Part shown: piece after piece, positions 15,102 to 22,825 of the stretch
Layout of the letters: each line of letters begins with the position of its first letter
How positions within the stretch are numbered: the first letter of the stretch is position 1
Source of the DNA: a virus
Length of the DNA: 29,800 nt
IMG/VR virus record: IMGVR_UViG_3300031951_000872
Span: 1-29,800 of that record
Strand: one strand, 5' to 3'
Program-made: the position numbers and the translations under genes
Notes under the pieces: model-generated
What the model was told of the DNA's origin: nothing
Seen by the model: the letters and a program-made list of their open reading frames with translations, nothing else
Databases searched by the model: none

Positions 15102-16085
15102 ATGAAACAATCGAGCAAAAAAGAAGCAAATATTACCGTAATGTTAGACTTTGCTCTTTTGGATACAATTTTCGGAACACTAAAAAATTCCCATCTTGAA
15201 TCCATCCAAGATTATCCGCAAGTCGAGTTTCTTAAATCCTTTAACTTTCAAAGCCCCCTTTTAGGAATCTTCTTATCTAAGGAAGAATATGAAGCATATC
15301 TAAAACCGTCTTTATCTTTTGGAGATCCTAAAGATATAGAAAACACTCAAATCGATTTCGAGTCATTCATTCAGCTTCTACTTAATAGAGAAGGGGATAA
15401 AAAACATTTCATACTCAGATCATCTTTCTTAGAAAGATTAACCGAAGAAAACGCTCTTCTAATTAAAGAAGTTTTCGAATCATGCGGCTTTAATATTAAA
15501 TTTAAAATAGTAATTGAAAATTTATTCTCTCTCTTAACTAAAGATTTTTCAAGTCTTTTTTATCAAATTCCAACAAGTTTTAGATTTATAAAAATAGAGG
15601 CATTTTTTCAAAATTTTTTTAAAAATAAAATTATAAATTGTATAAATGGAATACAAATACTATTAGATACATTTGACAATCGGTCTGTTTCATTTTTATA
15701 TGACGAACAAGCAGGAGACAAAAATTGTTTAAATATTTTGTATGAATATCTTGGCATAAAAGATCCAGAAAATAATCAGCCACCGTTATTTAATAAAATT
15801 AATCCGCTTTTCATGGGCTATATGAAGTCCAAGCTTTCTTCAAAACAAAACTTAGATATTAGAAAAGAAGCTAAAGTTATAAAAAAAATAACCGACAAAT
15901 TTCAATTAAAGCCCCCATCTCTTTTTAAGAGTCTTAGTTCTGATTCTATAGATAGCTTACAAGAATTAAACGAAAAAATGCATAGCTTTCTATCAAGCGA
16001 AGAGCTACCATTTAAAAAAACCCTTGTAATAAAGTCAAAAACTTGTAATCTTAGACTTTTCATACCATATATCGAAAGCATTTAA
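15102..16085 (+). CDS. hypothetical protein, possible sulfotransferase-like
   Basis: This 327-residue protein has no firm family match. Its order of segments recalls polysaccharide sulfotransferases: HFILRSSFLERLTEENALLIKEVF (compare the SSE..S.L helix), FKIVIENLFSLLTKDFSSLF where the family has a YVR..D...S segment, and SVSFLYDEQAGDKNCLNILYEYLGI, like the late strand and FL..LGI helix. The catalytic P-loop-like GxxKxGT motif is not visible near the N-terminus, so an active enzyme is doubtful. It directly precedes a glycosyltransferase (one-base gap), fitting a surface-glycan role. The family call is weak; a true gene is likely. Confidence 0.6.
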   Translation: MKQSSKKEANITVMLDFALLDTIFGTLKNSHLESIQDYPQVEFLKSFNFQSPLLGIFLSKEEYEAYLKPSLSFGDPKDIENTQIDFESFIQLLLNREGDKKHFILRSSFLERLTEENALLIKEVFESCGFNIKFKIVIENLFSLLTKDFSSLFYQIPTSFRFIKIEAFFQNFFKNKIINCINGIQILLDTFDNRSVSFLYDEQAGDKNCLNILYEYLGIKDPENNQPPLFNKINPLFMGYMKSKLSSKQNLDIRKEAKVIKKITDKFQLKPPSLFKSLSSDSIDSLQELNEKMHSFLSSEELPFKKTLVIKSKTCNLRLFIPYIESI

Positions 16086-16086
16086 C

Positions 16087-16791
16087 ATGGAAGCAATTTT
16101 TGTCCAATCTTTTGATAAAGAAATAAAAAGTAAAAAACTAGAAAGCTTGTTAATTAGAATTTTTGAAAATTTGAAAAACAAGAATATGAAAGTTTTTGTA
16201 TTTCTTAACCTTGAAGCTATCAAGGTAATAGACACTATTTCTCTACCGACAAATGCAAATATCAATTTTATTTATATAGATGAAGAAGAAGTCGCCAATC
16301 CAACCACGAGGATTTTTCAATTCTTAATAAATTATAAGATAGAAGAGTTTGAAAAGATACTTATTCTAGAATCAGATTGCTTTTTATTCAAAGACTTTGA
16401 TGAAAAATTAAACAATTTTATTTCTAGCATTAATAAGCCATGGTATATAATAGGATCTACTTATTATGGACTCATGCCTTGGATGAATGATGAGCAGTAT
16501 GCTCACGAAAGAAAAAGCCACATGAATGGGGTAGCCGTTTATAATAGAGTTGAAGATTTTATTAACTTTATTAATTATATTTTTATTTCTAACGAAATGG
16601 AGCAAGAGCAAACGAATTACGACTTCGCAATGCATCTATACTCTCCGACTTTTGGCATCAAAGACGAATACATAGATTGTCCATATATATTGAATATCTC
16701 TAATGGGGTTTATGATACTGAGCTTACTCATCATGATATAAAGCCAGAGGCGGTTATAGTTCATACAAAAAACGAAAAATATTATACTTAA
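16087..16791 (+). CDS. GT-A-fold glycosyltransferase-like protein
   Basis: This is a 234-residue protein. ILILESDCFLFKDFDE is a DxD-like motif (E-S-D) after a hydrophobic strand, as in GT-A nucleotide-sugar transferases. HMNGVAVYNRVEDF resembles the acceptor-side G-x-x-x-Y/F segment, and HTKNEKYY near the end resembles the late metal-binding His. No signal or membrane segment is seen. It directly follows the 15102 gene and probably shares its promoter. The donor sugar is unknown. Confidence 0.72.
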   Translation: MEAIFVQSFDKEIKSKKLESLLIRIFENLKNKNMKVFVFLNLEAIKVIDTISLPTNANINFIYIDEEEVANPTTRIFQFLINYKIEEFEKILILESDCFLFKDFDEKLNNFISSINKPWYIIGSTYYGLMPWMNDEQYAHERKSHMNGVAVYNRVEDFINFINYIFISNEMEQEQTNYDFAMHLYSPTFGIKDEYIDCPYILNISNGVYDTELTHHDIKPEAVIVHTKNEKYYT

Positions 16792-16810
16792 TTTAGTGTA
16801 TATCATCATT

Positions 16811-17020
16811 ATGAAAGCAAATGAAATGCTTCATATTGAGACTTTATTAATTTATAAAGAGTTTTTAGCTCAAAAAAAAGAGGTCGAGCGCCATAAATGG
16901 CTTGAAAGTGAAAAAGCTGGTAAAGATATTGGATATGACGCGGCTTTAATCGACTGGGTAATGAAACACAAGTCTAAATGGAAAGAAGCTCAAAAATTCT
17001 TCAAAATAAAATTTGACTAA
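16811..17020 (+). CDS. small conserved phage protein (DUF4032-like motif)
   Basis: This 69-residue protein contains EVERHKWLESEKAGKDIGYDAALIDWV, close in pattern to the H-R-W-x-x-SE-x-x-G-x-DVG motif found in DUF4032 proteins and in small phage proteins. No activity is known for the short form. I start at the ATG at 16811; a GTG at 16796 would add five residues, but the upstream GTGTAT looks more like promoter sequence. Confidence 0.7.
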   Translation: MKANEMLHIETLLIYKEFLAQKKEVERHKWLESEKAGKDIGYDAALIDWVMKHKSKWKEAQKFFKIKFD

Positions 17021-17041
17021 TTGATAAAAACATAGTTTCAT
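17013..17041 (+). promoter_or_regulatory. weak sigma70-like promoter before the RNA ligase gene
   Basis: TTGACT (17013-17018) with a 17-base spacer to TTTCAT (17036-17041), just before the ATG at 17050. The -35 match is good but the -10 match is only 4 of 6, and the -35 box overlaps the end of the preceding gene. Confidence 0.25.
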
Positions 17042-17049
17042 ATATCTAA

Positions 17050-18060
17050 ATGAAACTAGCGTCTATTGAAGTTGTAAAAAATATAAGAAAGCATCCAAAC
17101 GCGGATGCTCTTGACTTATGCGAAGTTTTGGGCTGGCAAACGGTAGTAAAAAAAGATACCCACAAGGAGGGAGAGAAGGTTATTTTTATTACTATTGACT
17201 CTCTCGTTCCTAGATACCCATGGGTGGAGTTTCTTGGAGACAAGAACGATCTAAAAAAACCCGTCAGGATAAAAAATATTAAGCTACGCGGTGAATATAG
17301 CTCCGGCTTGGTAGTTCCGCTTTCAGAATTCCCACCCAACTTTCAAGCCTTTGAAGTTGGAGAAAATATCACTGAGCTAATAGGGGTTCAAAAGTATGTT
17401 AAAGAACTTCCAGCAAATCTTTCTGGAGAAAACGAAGGGGACTTTCCTACTCATATTATATCTAAAACAGATGAAGATAATGGATTAAACGATCCTGATT
17501 TAGTTCAAGAAGTTATAGCTTCTAGCTCAGAGCTTACTATTACTCAAAAAATAGACGGAAGTAGTATAACTCTAGTCGTGGAAAACGGAGAGCTTAAAAG
17601 TGTTTGCTCAAGAAATCTTGCAAAAAAAGAAACAGAAAACTCCACTTTCTGGAAAGCGGCAAGAAAACTTAATATACCAAAAGGCTGGACTGGGACAATC
17701 CAAGGTGAATTGGCTGGAAATGGAATCCAAAAAAACCCATTAAAGCTTTCTGACATAAGAATTTTTGTATTTCAAATCAAAGTTGATCATTACTATATGT
17801 CATACGAGGTAATGAAAAACTTTTGCGAAACAGAATTAAAATGCGATGTAGTACCTCTTATTTTAAAGCTCAGCGTAGAAGAGTCTGTCAAACTTTGGAT
17901 TAACCCTCTGCAAAAACTCCAGGAATTGGCAGATAAACAAAAATATAATAGCGGATTGCACGCGGAGGGCATTGTAGTAAGACCTTCTCATTATCCTAAA
18001 TCCAGAGCCTCTAGACGCCCGCTTGGATTTAAATTAATTAATAGAAATTACAATGATTAA
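17050..18060 (+). CDS. RNA ligase, DraRnl (Rnl5) type
   Basis: This is a 336-residue ATP-dependent RNA ligase. An N-terminal OB-like part (residues about 1-110) reads VVKNIRKHPNADALDLCEVLGW and IDSLVPRYPWVEFL, as in the Deinococcus DRB0094 family. The nucleotidyltransferase part has motif I K167-I-D-G, then GELAGNG, AEGIVVRP (motif IV) and GFKLIN (motif V). The length and lysine position match the Deinococcus enzyme well. DraRnl is known to seal nicked duplex RNA with a 3'-OH/5'-phosphate end, so repair of cut RNA is the likely role. The last 8 bases overlap the next gene. Confidence 0.92.
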   Translation: MKLASIEVVKNIRKHPNADALDLCEVLGWQTVVKKDTHKEGEKVIFITIDSLVPRYPWVEFLGDKNDLKKPVRIKNIKLRGEYSSGLVVPLSEFPPNFQAFEVGENITELIGVQKYVKELPANLSGENEGDFPTHIISKTDEDNGLNDPDLVQEVIASSSELTITQKIDGSSITLVVENGELKSVCSRNLAKKETENSTFWKAARKLNIPKGWTGTIQGELAGNGIQKNPLKLSDIRIFVFQIKVDHYYMSYEVMKNFCETELKCDVVPLILKLSVEESVKLWINPLQKLQELADKQKYNSGLHAEGIVVRPSHYPKSRASRRPLGFKLINRNYND

Positions 18061-18334
18061 ACAATACAAGAAGTTACTGTTTGTAATTTTATTGTTAGTA
18101 ATCGATAAATCAAGCGCGTCGGAGTATAAAAGCATAAGTGGCGAAACAAATTATATAAAACATAAAAACGAATCTTTAATATCAACAATCAATTCAGAAT
18201 ATAGCATACCGTTTTATATCAGTCCATGCGAAAGTTGGGCTTTGACAATTGGAGGAAAGCTATCTTTTGACTTTGATCACTTTAGCAACGAAATAAAAAC
18301 AAATGCCTTTACAACCATAGGGTTAGAGTTTTAA
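18053..18334 (+). CDS. small exported protein, possible outer-membrane strand protein
   Basis: This is a 93-residue protein. Residues 1-23 form a signal peptide (KKLLFVILLLVID, cleavage probably after SSAS). The mature part, about 70 residues, has alternating beta-type strands and ends NAFTTIGLEF. A terminal Phe with alternating aromatics resembles the C-terminal signal of outer-membrane beta-barrels. It is too short for a full barrel alone, so it may be a fragment, an oligomer or simply periplasmic. The start overlaps the ligase stop by 8 bases. Confidence 0.65.
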   Translation: MIKQYKKLLFVILLLVIDKSSASEYKSISGETNYIKHKNESLISTINSEYSIPFYISPCESWALTIGGKLSFDFDHFSNEIKTNAFTTIGLEF

Positions 18335-18336
18335 AA

Positions 18337-18672
18337 ATGGATAAAAATCACTTTAAATTCTTTTGTACTCCTAGTAATAGTTTTATACAAGATTACAAAT
18401 ACAATGGATACGTCGATGAATTATTCAATGATTCTATTCTGATTCCTTGTCAATATACTGGAATTAAAGATAAAAATGGTAAAAATGTATACGAAAACGA
18501 TTTAGTAAAAATTGATAAAAACGCGTTTGGGGAAGCGAAACGGGGAAAAGTTGTATTTAAATTTGGAGCATTTTGTATTGAATTTTTAAAACCAATAAAT
18601 ACAATGAATTTTAATTTTATGTATCAACTTGGACCATTTGAGGTTATTGGATGTGCTTTAGAAAAAAAATGA
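18337..18672 (+). CDS. YopX-family protein
   Basis: This is a 111-residue protein. CQYTGIKDKNGKNVYENDLVKI is the hallmark YopX segment (TGLKDKNGKEIYEGDIV), with a following beta-rich half ending in FEVIGCALE. YopX-domain proteins are common in phages and prophages; their function is not established. The stop overlaps the next gene as ATGA. It is one of three YopX-like genes within 3.5 kb. Confidence 0.9.
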   Translation: MDKNHFKFFCTPSNSFIQDYKYNGYVDELFNDSILIPCQYTGIKDKNGKNVYENDLVKIDKNAFGEAKRGKVVFKFGAFCIEFLKPINTMNFNFMYQLGPFEVIGCALEKK

Positions 18673-18935
18673 ATAACGAAACATTCACAGAATATAAATA
18701 CGCAATATATCACAAACCTACTCAAAAATGGGTACAGTTTGGAAATGATGATTCGTTATTTATGACTATTATAGAACTAGTTGAATTCAAAGATTGCTTT
18801 ATTAATGGAAATAAAGATTTTACGGAAAAGTTTTTAAAGAGAAGTGTCTTCAATAACACTCCAAATTATTGCAAAGATAATTTTTTAGAATTTGAATTCG
18901 TAAAAGTCAAAGCAACGTATACAATTGAGTTGTGA
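18669..18935 (+). CDS. hypothetical phage protein
   Basis: This 88-residue protein starts at the ATG at 18669, overlapping the YopX stop. An in-frame ATG at 18651 exists but lies deeper inside the YopX gene. The sequence (YAIYHKPTQKWVQFGND) resembles small phage proteins that follow YopX genes. The function is unknown. The stop overlaps a GTG start of the next gene. Confidence 0.7.
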   Translation: MNNETFTEYKYAIYHKPTQKWVQFGNDDSLFMTIIELVEFKDCFINGNKDFTEKFLKRSVFNNTPNYCKDNFLEFEFVKVKATYTIEL

Positions 18936-19267
18936 GCGAATATATACCAGAAAAATGGGTAGTGGTTAAACTTAAAGGAAAGAATATTCCTTTGACATAT
19001 AAGATATTTGCTAACTGGTATGGCGGTTATCTCAATGGAGATTCTTGGAAGCTAAATAGCGGAATAAAACACGTATCAGAAAGCGAGCATTATTACCTAT
19101 TTGAAGGATTCTCTGGCTCTATATATAAATGCTTTAAAAATAATTACGGAATGAATATGTATGGAATCGGCGTAATACAAGATATTATTAAAAAAGCAGA
19201 AGAATTTAAAGGTAAAATAGAAATAATGCCAGAAGATACGGATTGGAAACAATTGAAATATGAATAA
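18932..19267 (+). CDS. hypothetical phage protein, GTG start
   Basis: This is a 111-residue protein. The GTG at 18932 overlaps the previous stop (GTGA). KWVVVKLKGKNIPLTYKIF, ANWYGGYLNGDSWKLNSGI and YYLFEGFSGSIYKC look like a conserved small phage protein seen in tailed phages. No catalytic motif is recognised and the role is unknown. It overlaps the pilin-like gene by 8 bases. Confidence 0.7.
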   Translation: MSEYIPEKWVVVKLKGKNIPLTYKIFANWYGGYLNGDSWKLNSGIKHVSESEHYYLFEGFSGSIYKCFKNNYGMNMYGIGVIQDIIKKAEEFKGKIEIMPEDTDWKQLKYE

Positions 19268-19691
19268 AAAAGCATTTAGTCTTATTGAGGTAATCGTAGC
19301 AATGAGCATATTCGCTTATATTATAGTAAGTATTTTTGGTTTACTTTCTATTGCTTTATATTCAGTTCGTTCAGTAGAGAATGAAACCATAGCAAACAAT
19401 TTTTGTGAAACTATTTTTGAAATATGGGATGTCTTTCCAAGAGAGCATAGAGATCAGTCTATACCGATACCGTACATGGGAAATTTTACATTATCTCAAA
19501 ACAGAACATTTTTTTTAAATGAAAATGGAGCAATAACGGATGATTCCGCTAAAGCTGCGATAAAGGTAGAATATATCGTAGACAAATCAAACAATTTTAA
19601 TATGATTGATGCTACATTTATTTGGCCACCAAATGCTCCAGATTATTCTCCGGTAAGACGAGAGCTATGGTTTAAGACTGGTTTTTTGTAA
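19260..19691 (+). CDS. type IV prepilin / type II pseudopilin-like protein
   Basis: This 143-residue protein has a type III-style prepilin start: a short basic leader MNKKA, then FSLIEVIVAMSIFAYIIVSIFGLL. Cleavage is expected between A5 and F6, and Glu at +5 of the mature protein is present (Ala replaces the usual Gly at -1). The hydrophobic helix spans about residues 6-31. The rest is a globular, beta-type domain (ALYSVRSVENETIANNFCETI, then VEYIVDKSNNFNMIDATFIWPP). It would need the host prepilin peptidase. It resembles the small pseudopilins of secretion or pilus cassettes. Such genes are rare in phages. It sits in a string of small phage genes and overlaps the previous one by 8 bases. Confidence 0.82.
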   Translation: MNKKAFSLIEVIVAMSIFAYIIVSIFGLLSIALYSVRSVENETIANNFCETIFEIWDVFPREHRDQSIPIPYMGNFTLSQNRTFFLNENGAITDDSAKAAIKVEYIVDKSNNFNMIDATFIWPPNAPDYSPVRRELWFKTGFL

Positions 19692-19694
19692 TAT

Positions 19695-19883
19695 ATGAAA
19701 AAAGAAAAACGATACTTTATTGAAATTCTTATAAAAGATTCAGATACTTTAGAATCGATTCATTCTATTTCTACTAGTTCAGATTATACAAAAAAACAAA
19801 TTAGAAATTTCGAGGCATTAAAAGACATCCAAGACGCTGCCAGCATTTTGTGCTTTTACGCATTTGAACCTATTAAAAAATAA
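19695..19883 (+). CDS. small hypothetical protein
   Basis: This 62-residue protein has pattern FIEILIKDSDTLESIHSIS, then ALKDIQDAASILCFYAF. It looks like one alpha/beta unit without a known motif. It starts three bases after the pilin-like gene stops. Confidence 0.55.
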   Translation: MKKEKRYFIEILIKDSDTLESIHSISTSSDYTKKQIRNFEALKDIQDAASILCFYAFEPIKK

Positions 19884-19893
19884 ATCGCTTCTT

Positions 19894-19899
19894 TATAAT
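19894..19899 (+). promoter_or_regulatory. -10-like TATAAT before the GT61 gene
   Basis: A perfect TATAAT 15 bases before the ATG at 19914. No -35 box with proper spacing is seen (TTGAAC at 19864 is 24 bases away). If active, the transcript would be nearly leaderless. Confidence 0.35.
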
Positions 19900-19913
19900 A
19901 AAGAATAATAATC

Positions 19914-20984
19914 ATGCGCCAATTTCAATTATTAAATCTCAATAACGAAAATCACGAAAATATCAACTGGAATAGATATAGATATAATTTTAGTATAGAA
20001 GATTTTATTAAAAAAACATCAACCAGAATAATCCGCAGAAAAATCAACTTGGTTAAAAATGAATCGTTTTTTACCATAAATCCAATAATAAGCAAATATC
20101 CATATTCTACATATACCAATCTTTCATTATCTTCGATAATGTCTTCACATGCAAATAACTTGCAAGATATAAATAGATTAAATAAAAAAACATTAGTTTT
20201 ATCTATAGAGCACAATAAAAATTATGGACATATTTTATTCGAAGTTCTTCCTCTTTTATTTTATTTTTCAGATCTTGATAAAAATTATTCTAATATTATC
20301 ACCTGTGAAACAGATTTATTGATGAATATAATAAAAGATTTAGATATAAATCTATCAGATAAAATTAAATTTATAAAAAATGATTACAAATTTATATGCG
20401 AAGATGTTACCTTTTTATATACTTCTCCTGGAAATGGCAGCATCAGAGATTTTAAATTAATTAAAAATTTTAAAAATAAAATAGATTCAACAAACACTGA
20501 AAAAACCATCAAAAATAAAATCATTTACTGCGTAAGATCTGCAAAAGCAACAAGACATGGGCGCAGAATGAACGAAAAAAATGAAAAAAAAATAATAGAA
20601 ATTTTACAAAATTTCTGCGTACGCAATAATCAATACGACTTAGTTATTTTTGATTCACTAAATGAAAACGGAACAACGCTAACAGCTAGGCAACAATTAG
20701 AATTGTTTCAATCTGCCAAAATAATAATTGGTCCACATGGAACAGCCATGTATAATTCAATCTTTGCAAAAGACAAAGTAATGATTTGTGAATTTACAGG
20801 TGGATTTGACGGAATAAATGGAGACAGCTCATTTAAAAACTTTGACAGAACTGTTCTATATGACCTTTACGCTTTAAAGGATAAAATAAATTATTATTGT
20901 ATACCATATATTTCAGATTCTTATATTCATGACTCAATTATAGATACGAAAGACCTAGAATATTTTTTAAGTTTAATAAATTAA
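19914..20984 (+). CDS. GT61-family glycosyltransferase (DUF563)
   Basis: This 356-residue protein is a glycosyltransferase. SIEHNKNYGHILFEVLPLLFYF matches the N-x-G-H/E-x-LP segment of DUF563/GT61. Later R-rich RSAKATRHGRRMNEKNEKKIIEIL, then LTARQQLELFQSAKIIIGPHGTAMYNSIFA, match the R...R.NE and Q..LF..A..IIGPHG..L.N..F signatures. GT61 enzymes transfer sugars such as xylose or GlcNAc; the actual donor is unknown. It has its own promoter-like box and is followed four bases later by a YopX gene. Confidence 0.88.
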   Translation: MRQFQLLNLNNENHENINWNRYRYNFSIEDFIKKTSTRIIRRKINLVKNESFFTINPIISKYPYSTYTNLSLSSIMSSHANNLQDINRLNKKTLVLSIEHNKNYGHILFEVLPLLFYFSDLDKNYSNIITCETDLLMNIIKDLDINLSDKIKFIKNDYKFICEDVTFLYTSPGNGSIRDFKLIKNFKNKIDSTNTEKTIKNKIIYCVRSAKATRHGRRMNEKNEKKIIEILQNFCVRNNQYDLVIFDSLNENGTTLTARQQLELFQSAKIIIGPHGTAMYNSIFAKDKVMICEFTGGFDGINGDSSFKNFDRTVLYDLYALKDKINYYCIPYISDSYIHDSIIDTKDLEYFLSLIN

Positions 20985-20988
20985 AAAA

Positions 20989-21453
20989 ATGAACAGACAA
21001 CTTAAATTCCGAGCTTGGGATAAACTAGAAAAACGATTCTTCTATCCAGACAAAGGTTATCAAGGACATTATGTTCTTTATTTGAATGGACAATTTCAAA
21101 ACCTTCAAAATGGTTCTGGTGGTGATGAATATAATGTTCAGCAATGGACTGGATTTGTTGACGCTAAAGGAAAAGACATTTACGAAGGAGATAGAATTGA
21201 ATTTTACTCCAAAGATCGAAAAACTTATTATTTTGGAGAAATACGATTCACAGACGGATCATTTTTAGTTAAAATCGTTGGACACAAAGGAACTCTTCAA
21301 CAGTTTTGGATACACCAGTTGTGTGATTATGGACGAATTAGAGTCGTTGGTAATATATTTCAATTATCTTGCAATCCAGATCATAATGGAGAATGTTTAG
21401 TTTGCGATTGTTGGTTGAGTGATTGCCCTTTTAATAAAAATGAAAAAAAATAA
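20989..21453 (+). CDS. YopX-family protein with C-terminal Cys cluster
   Basis: This is a 154-residue protein. LKFRAWDKLEKRF and WTGFVDAKGKDIYEGDRIEF are the two YopX hallmarks; IRVVGNIFQ ends the domain. A tail of about 25 residues then adds five Cys (C-x7-C-x2-C-x-C-x4-C), possibly a metal-binding knot not present in the neighbouring copies. The function is unknown. The last 14 bases overlap the next YopX-like gene. Confidence 0.9.
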   Translation: MNRQLKFRAWDKLEKRFFYPDKGYQGHYVLYLNGQFQNLQNGSGGDEYNVQQWTGFVDAKGKDIYEGDRIEFYSKDRKTYYFGEIRFTDGSFLVKIVGHKGTLQQFWIHQLCDYGRIRVVGNIFQLSCNPDHNGECLVCDCWLSDCPFNKNEKK

Positions 21454-21763
21454 ATTTAGAGTTTGGAATCAAAAGCTTAAACAATTTCAAGAAACGCATC
21501 TACCGCAAAGCCAGCAGCAGTTCATTGGAATCTTGGACCGTAATATGCGAGAGATCTATGAAAGAGATGTTGTAAAGTTCTTTACCGTTAATGGAGAAGA
21601 ACTTGGAGAAGTTATATATAGCACAGACTCTTGTGCATATTATATTAATGATTATCCAATTATGAATTTAGATCTTGCCTCTTTAGAAATAGTTGGCAAT
21701 ATGATTGAAGATTATATGTGGGATGAAAGTGGAGAAAAACTTGTAAAATTATGGACGAAATAG
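21440..21763 (+). CDS. YopX-like protein
   Basis: This 107-residue protein starts at the ATG at 21440 (a longer reading from 21419 is inside the upstream gene). KFRVWNQKLKQF, QFIGILDRNMREIYERDVVKF and LEIVGNMIED follow the YopX plan, more diverged than the two copies upstream. It overlaps the preceding YopX gene by 14 bases. Confidence 0.82.
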   Translation: MKKNKFRVWNQKLKQFQETHLPQSQQQFIGILDRNMREIYERDVVKFFTVNGEELGEVIYSTDSCAYYINDYPIMNLDLASLEIVGNMIEDYMWDESGEKLVKLWTK

Positions 21764-21900
21764 GTATTACTCTATCTGAGTCCATATTAGACCTCGACCC
21801 TTTCGGGACTGACAGGGTGTGGCGATATACTTGCTTTTTGATGAATGGACTGGAATTGAATTCAAATAGTATAAAAAAGTTTATAATGAATACTTTTTGA
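21751..21900 (+). CDS. small hypothetical protein (49 aa)
   Basis: A short open frame of 49 residues starts at the ATG at 21751, overlapping the previous gene by 13 bases, and reads MDEIGITLSESILDLDPFG, then RVWRYTCFLMNG. The overlap pattern and normal amino acid mix suggest a real gene, but no relative is recognised and no clear ribosome site is present. A short palindrome ACCCT/AGGGT lies inside it (about 21798-21818). Confidence 0.4.
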   Translation: MDEIGITLSESILDLDPFGTDRVWRYTCFLMNGLELNSNSIKKFIMNTF

Positions 21901-21908
21901 GTTATAAT
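21882..21908 (+). promoter_or_regulatory. two -10-like TATAAT boxes before the FkbM gene
   Basis: TATAAT at 21882-21887 and again at 21903-21908, the second 17 bases before the ATG at 21926. TTTATA at 21880-21885 has 17-base spacing to the second box but is a weak -35. It is a plausible start of a new transcript after the YopX string. Confidence 0.35.
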
Positions 21909-21925
21909 TGTAAGAAATAATAAAT

Positions 21926-22585
21926 ATGATATACTACGGACAACATAATATAGACGAGATTACCCATCAGCATTTTATATCTAAACCATTCATTAACGGG
22001 ACTTTTTTAGAGTTAGGGGCCCTTGACGGGGTTAGATTTTCAAATACTAAATTTTTTGAAGACAATATGGGATTCAATAAAGGGGTTTTAATCGAGCCCG
22101 AACCGAATGAGTTTAAACGGTTAGTGAAAAATAGACCAAACTGCCAATGCTTTAATACGGCAATACATTCCTCTCTAGAAGAAGTTATATTTTTAAAGTC
22201 CAAAGAATCTGCAGTTGGATGTATTGAAAACAATGCTTCCGATGAGTTTAAAAACAAGTGGCACAAAAACTCTGAAAAAGTAACTTTACCAGCAACAACA
22301 TTAGCTTCAATTTTAAAACAAAGTGATCTCCAATATATAGATTTTTTTAGCTTAGATGTCGAAGGAGCAGAATATGAATGTTTAAAATCTATGAATTGGG
22401 AAATACCCGTGGGTCTATTTTGCATAGAAATGAATAACGATATCGAGTGTATCGAATCTCTATTGCACGAAAATGGGTTTACTTTAATAAAAAGCCATAA
22501 ATGCGGAGTTACAAATAACTTTTATTTCAACAAAAAATATTTCAGAAAAGATTTTTTCACACTACATGAAAAAACTATCTGTTGA
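21926..22585 (+). CDS. FkbM-family methyltransferase
   Basis: This is a 219-residue SAM-dependent methyltransferase. GTFLELGALDGVRFSNTKFFED is motif I (E-x-G-A-x-D-G-x-x-x-S-N) of the FkbM group. VLIEPEPNEFKRL is the acidic end of strand 2. CFNTAIHSS and YIDFFSLDVEGAEYECL carry the later motifs, including the conserved DVEGAE. FkbM enzymes O-methylate sugars or other small molecules, often in polysaccharide clusters, so this one may cap or modify glycans made by the nearby glycosyltransferases. Its substrate is unknown. Confidence 0.92.
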   Translation: MIYYGQHNIDEITHQHFISKPFINGTFLELGALDGVRFSNTKFFEDNMGFNKGVLIEPEPNEFKRLVKNRPNCQCFNTAIHSSLEEVIFLKSKESAVGCIENNASDEFKNKWHKNSEKVTLPATTLASILKQSDLQYIDFFSLDVEGAEYECLKSMNWEIPVGLFCIEMNNDIECIESLLHENGFTLIKSHKCGVTNNFYFNKKYFRKDFFTLHEKTIC

Positions 22586-22601
22586 AGAGGCCTTTTAGCT
22601 C

Positions 22602-22724
22602 ATGTGGGAAGCCTCTGCTATTCAGCTTAGCGACGCAACGCTTAAACAGCTTTCACAAGATATAGGAAACAGATTTAACGAACGCAAATACTGGGATCAA
22701 AAGCTGTATAATTATTTTAAGTAA
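22602..22724 (+). CDS. small hypothetical protein (40 aa)
   Basis: A 40-residue frame: MWEASAIQLSDATLKQLSQ, ending KLYNYFK. GAAGAGG lies about 11 bases upstream as a possible ribosome site. AGAGGC there can pair with GCCTCT in the early codons, which could limit translation. It sits in the 240-base gap after the FkbM gene. A 15-codon frame overlapping its stop (22724-22771) is too short to call; the rest of the gap to 22825 shows nothing else clear. Confidence 0.4.
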   Translation: MWEASAIQLSDATLKQLSQDIGNRFNERKYWDQKLYNYFK

Positions 22725-22825
22725 TGCCAAGAAGAATTAATAATATACCAAAACTCAAGGCGCAAGAGTAAATTTATTCATGCGGATAAGCTTGCTTTGT
22801 CTAAAAATTATATTATCATTACTAA

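Noticed and set aside
16796-16810. GTG start for the small DUF4032-like gene
   Set aside because: The ATG at 16811 is more usual and the GTG lies in a GTGTAT motif that looks regulatory.
21967-22425. Open frame of 152 codons on the minus strand
   Set aside because: It is opposite the strongly supported FkbM methyltransferase gene and shows no recognisable protein pattern.
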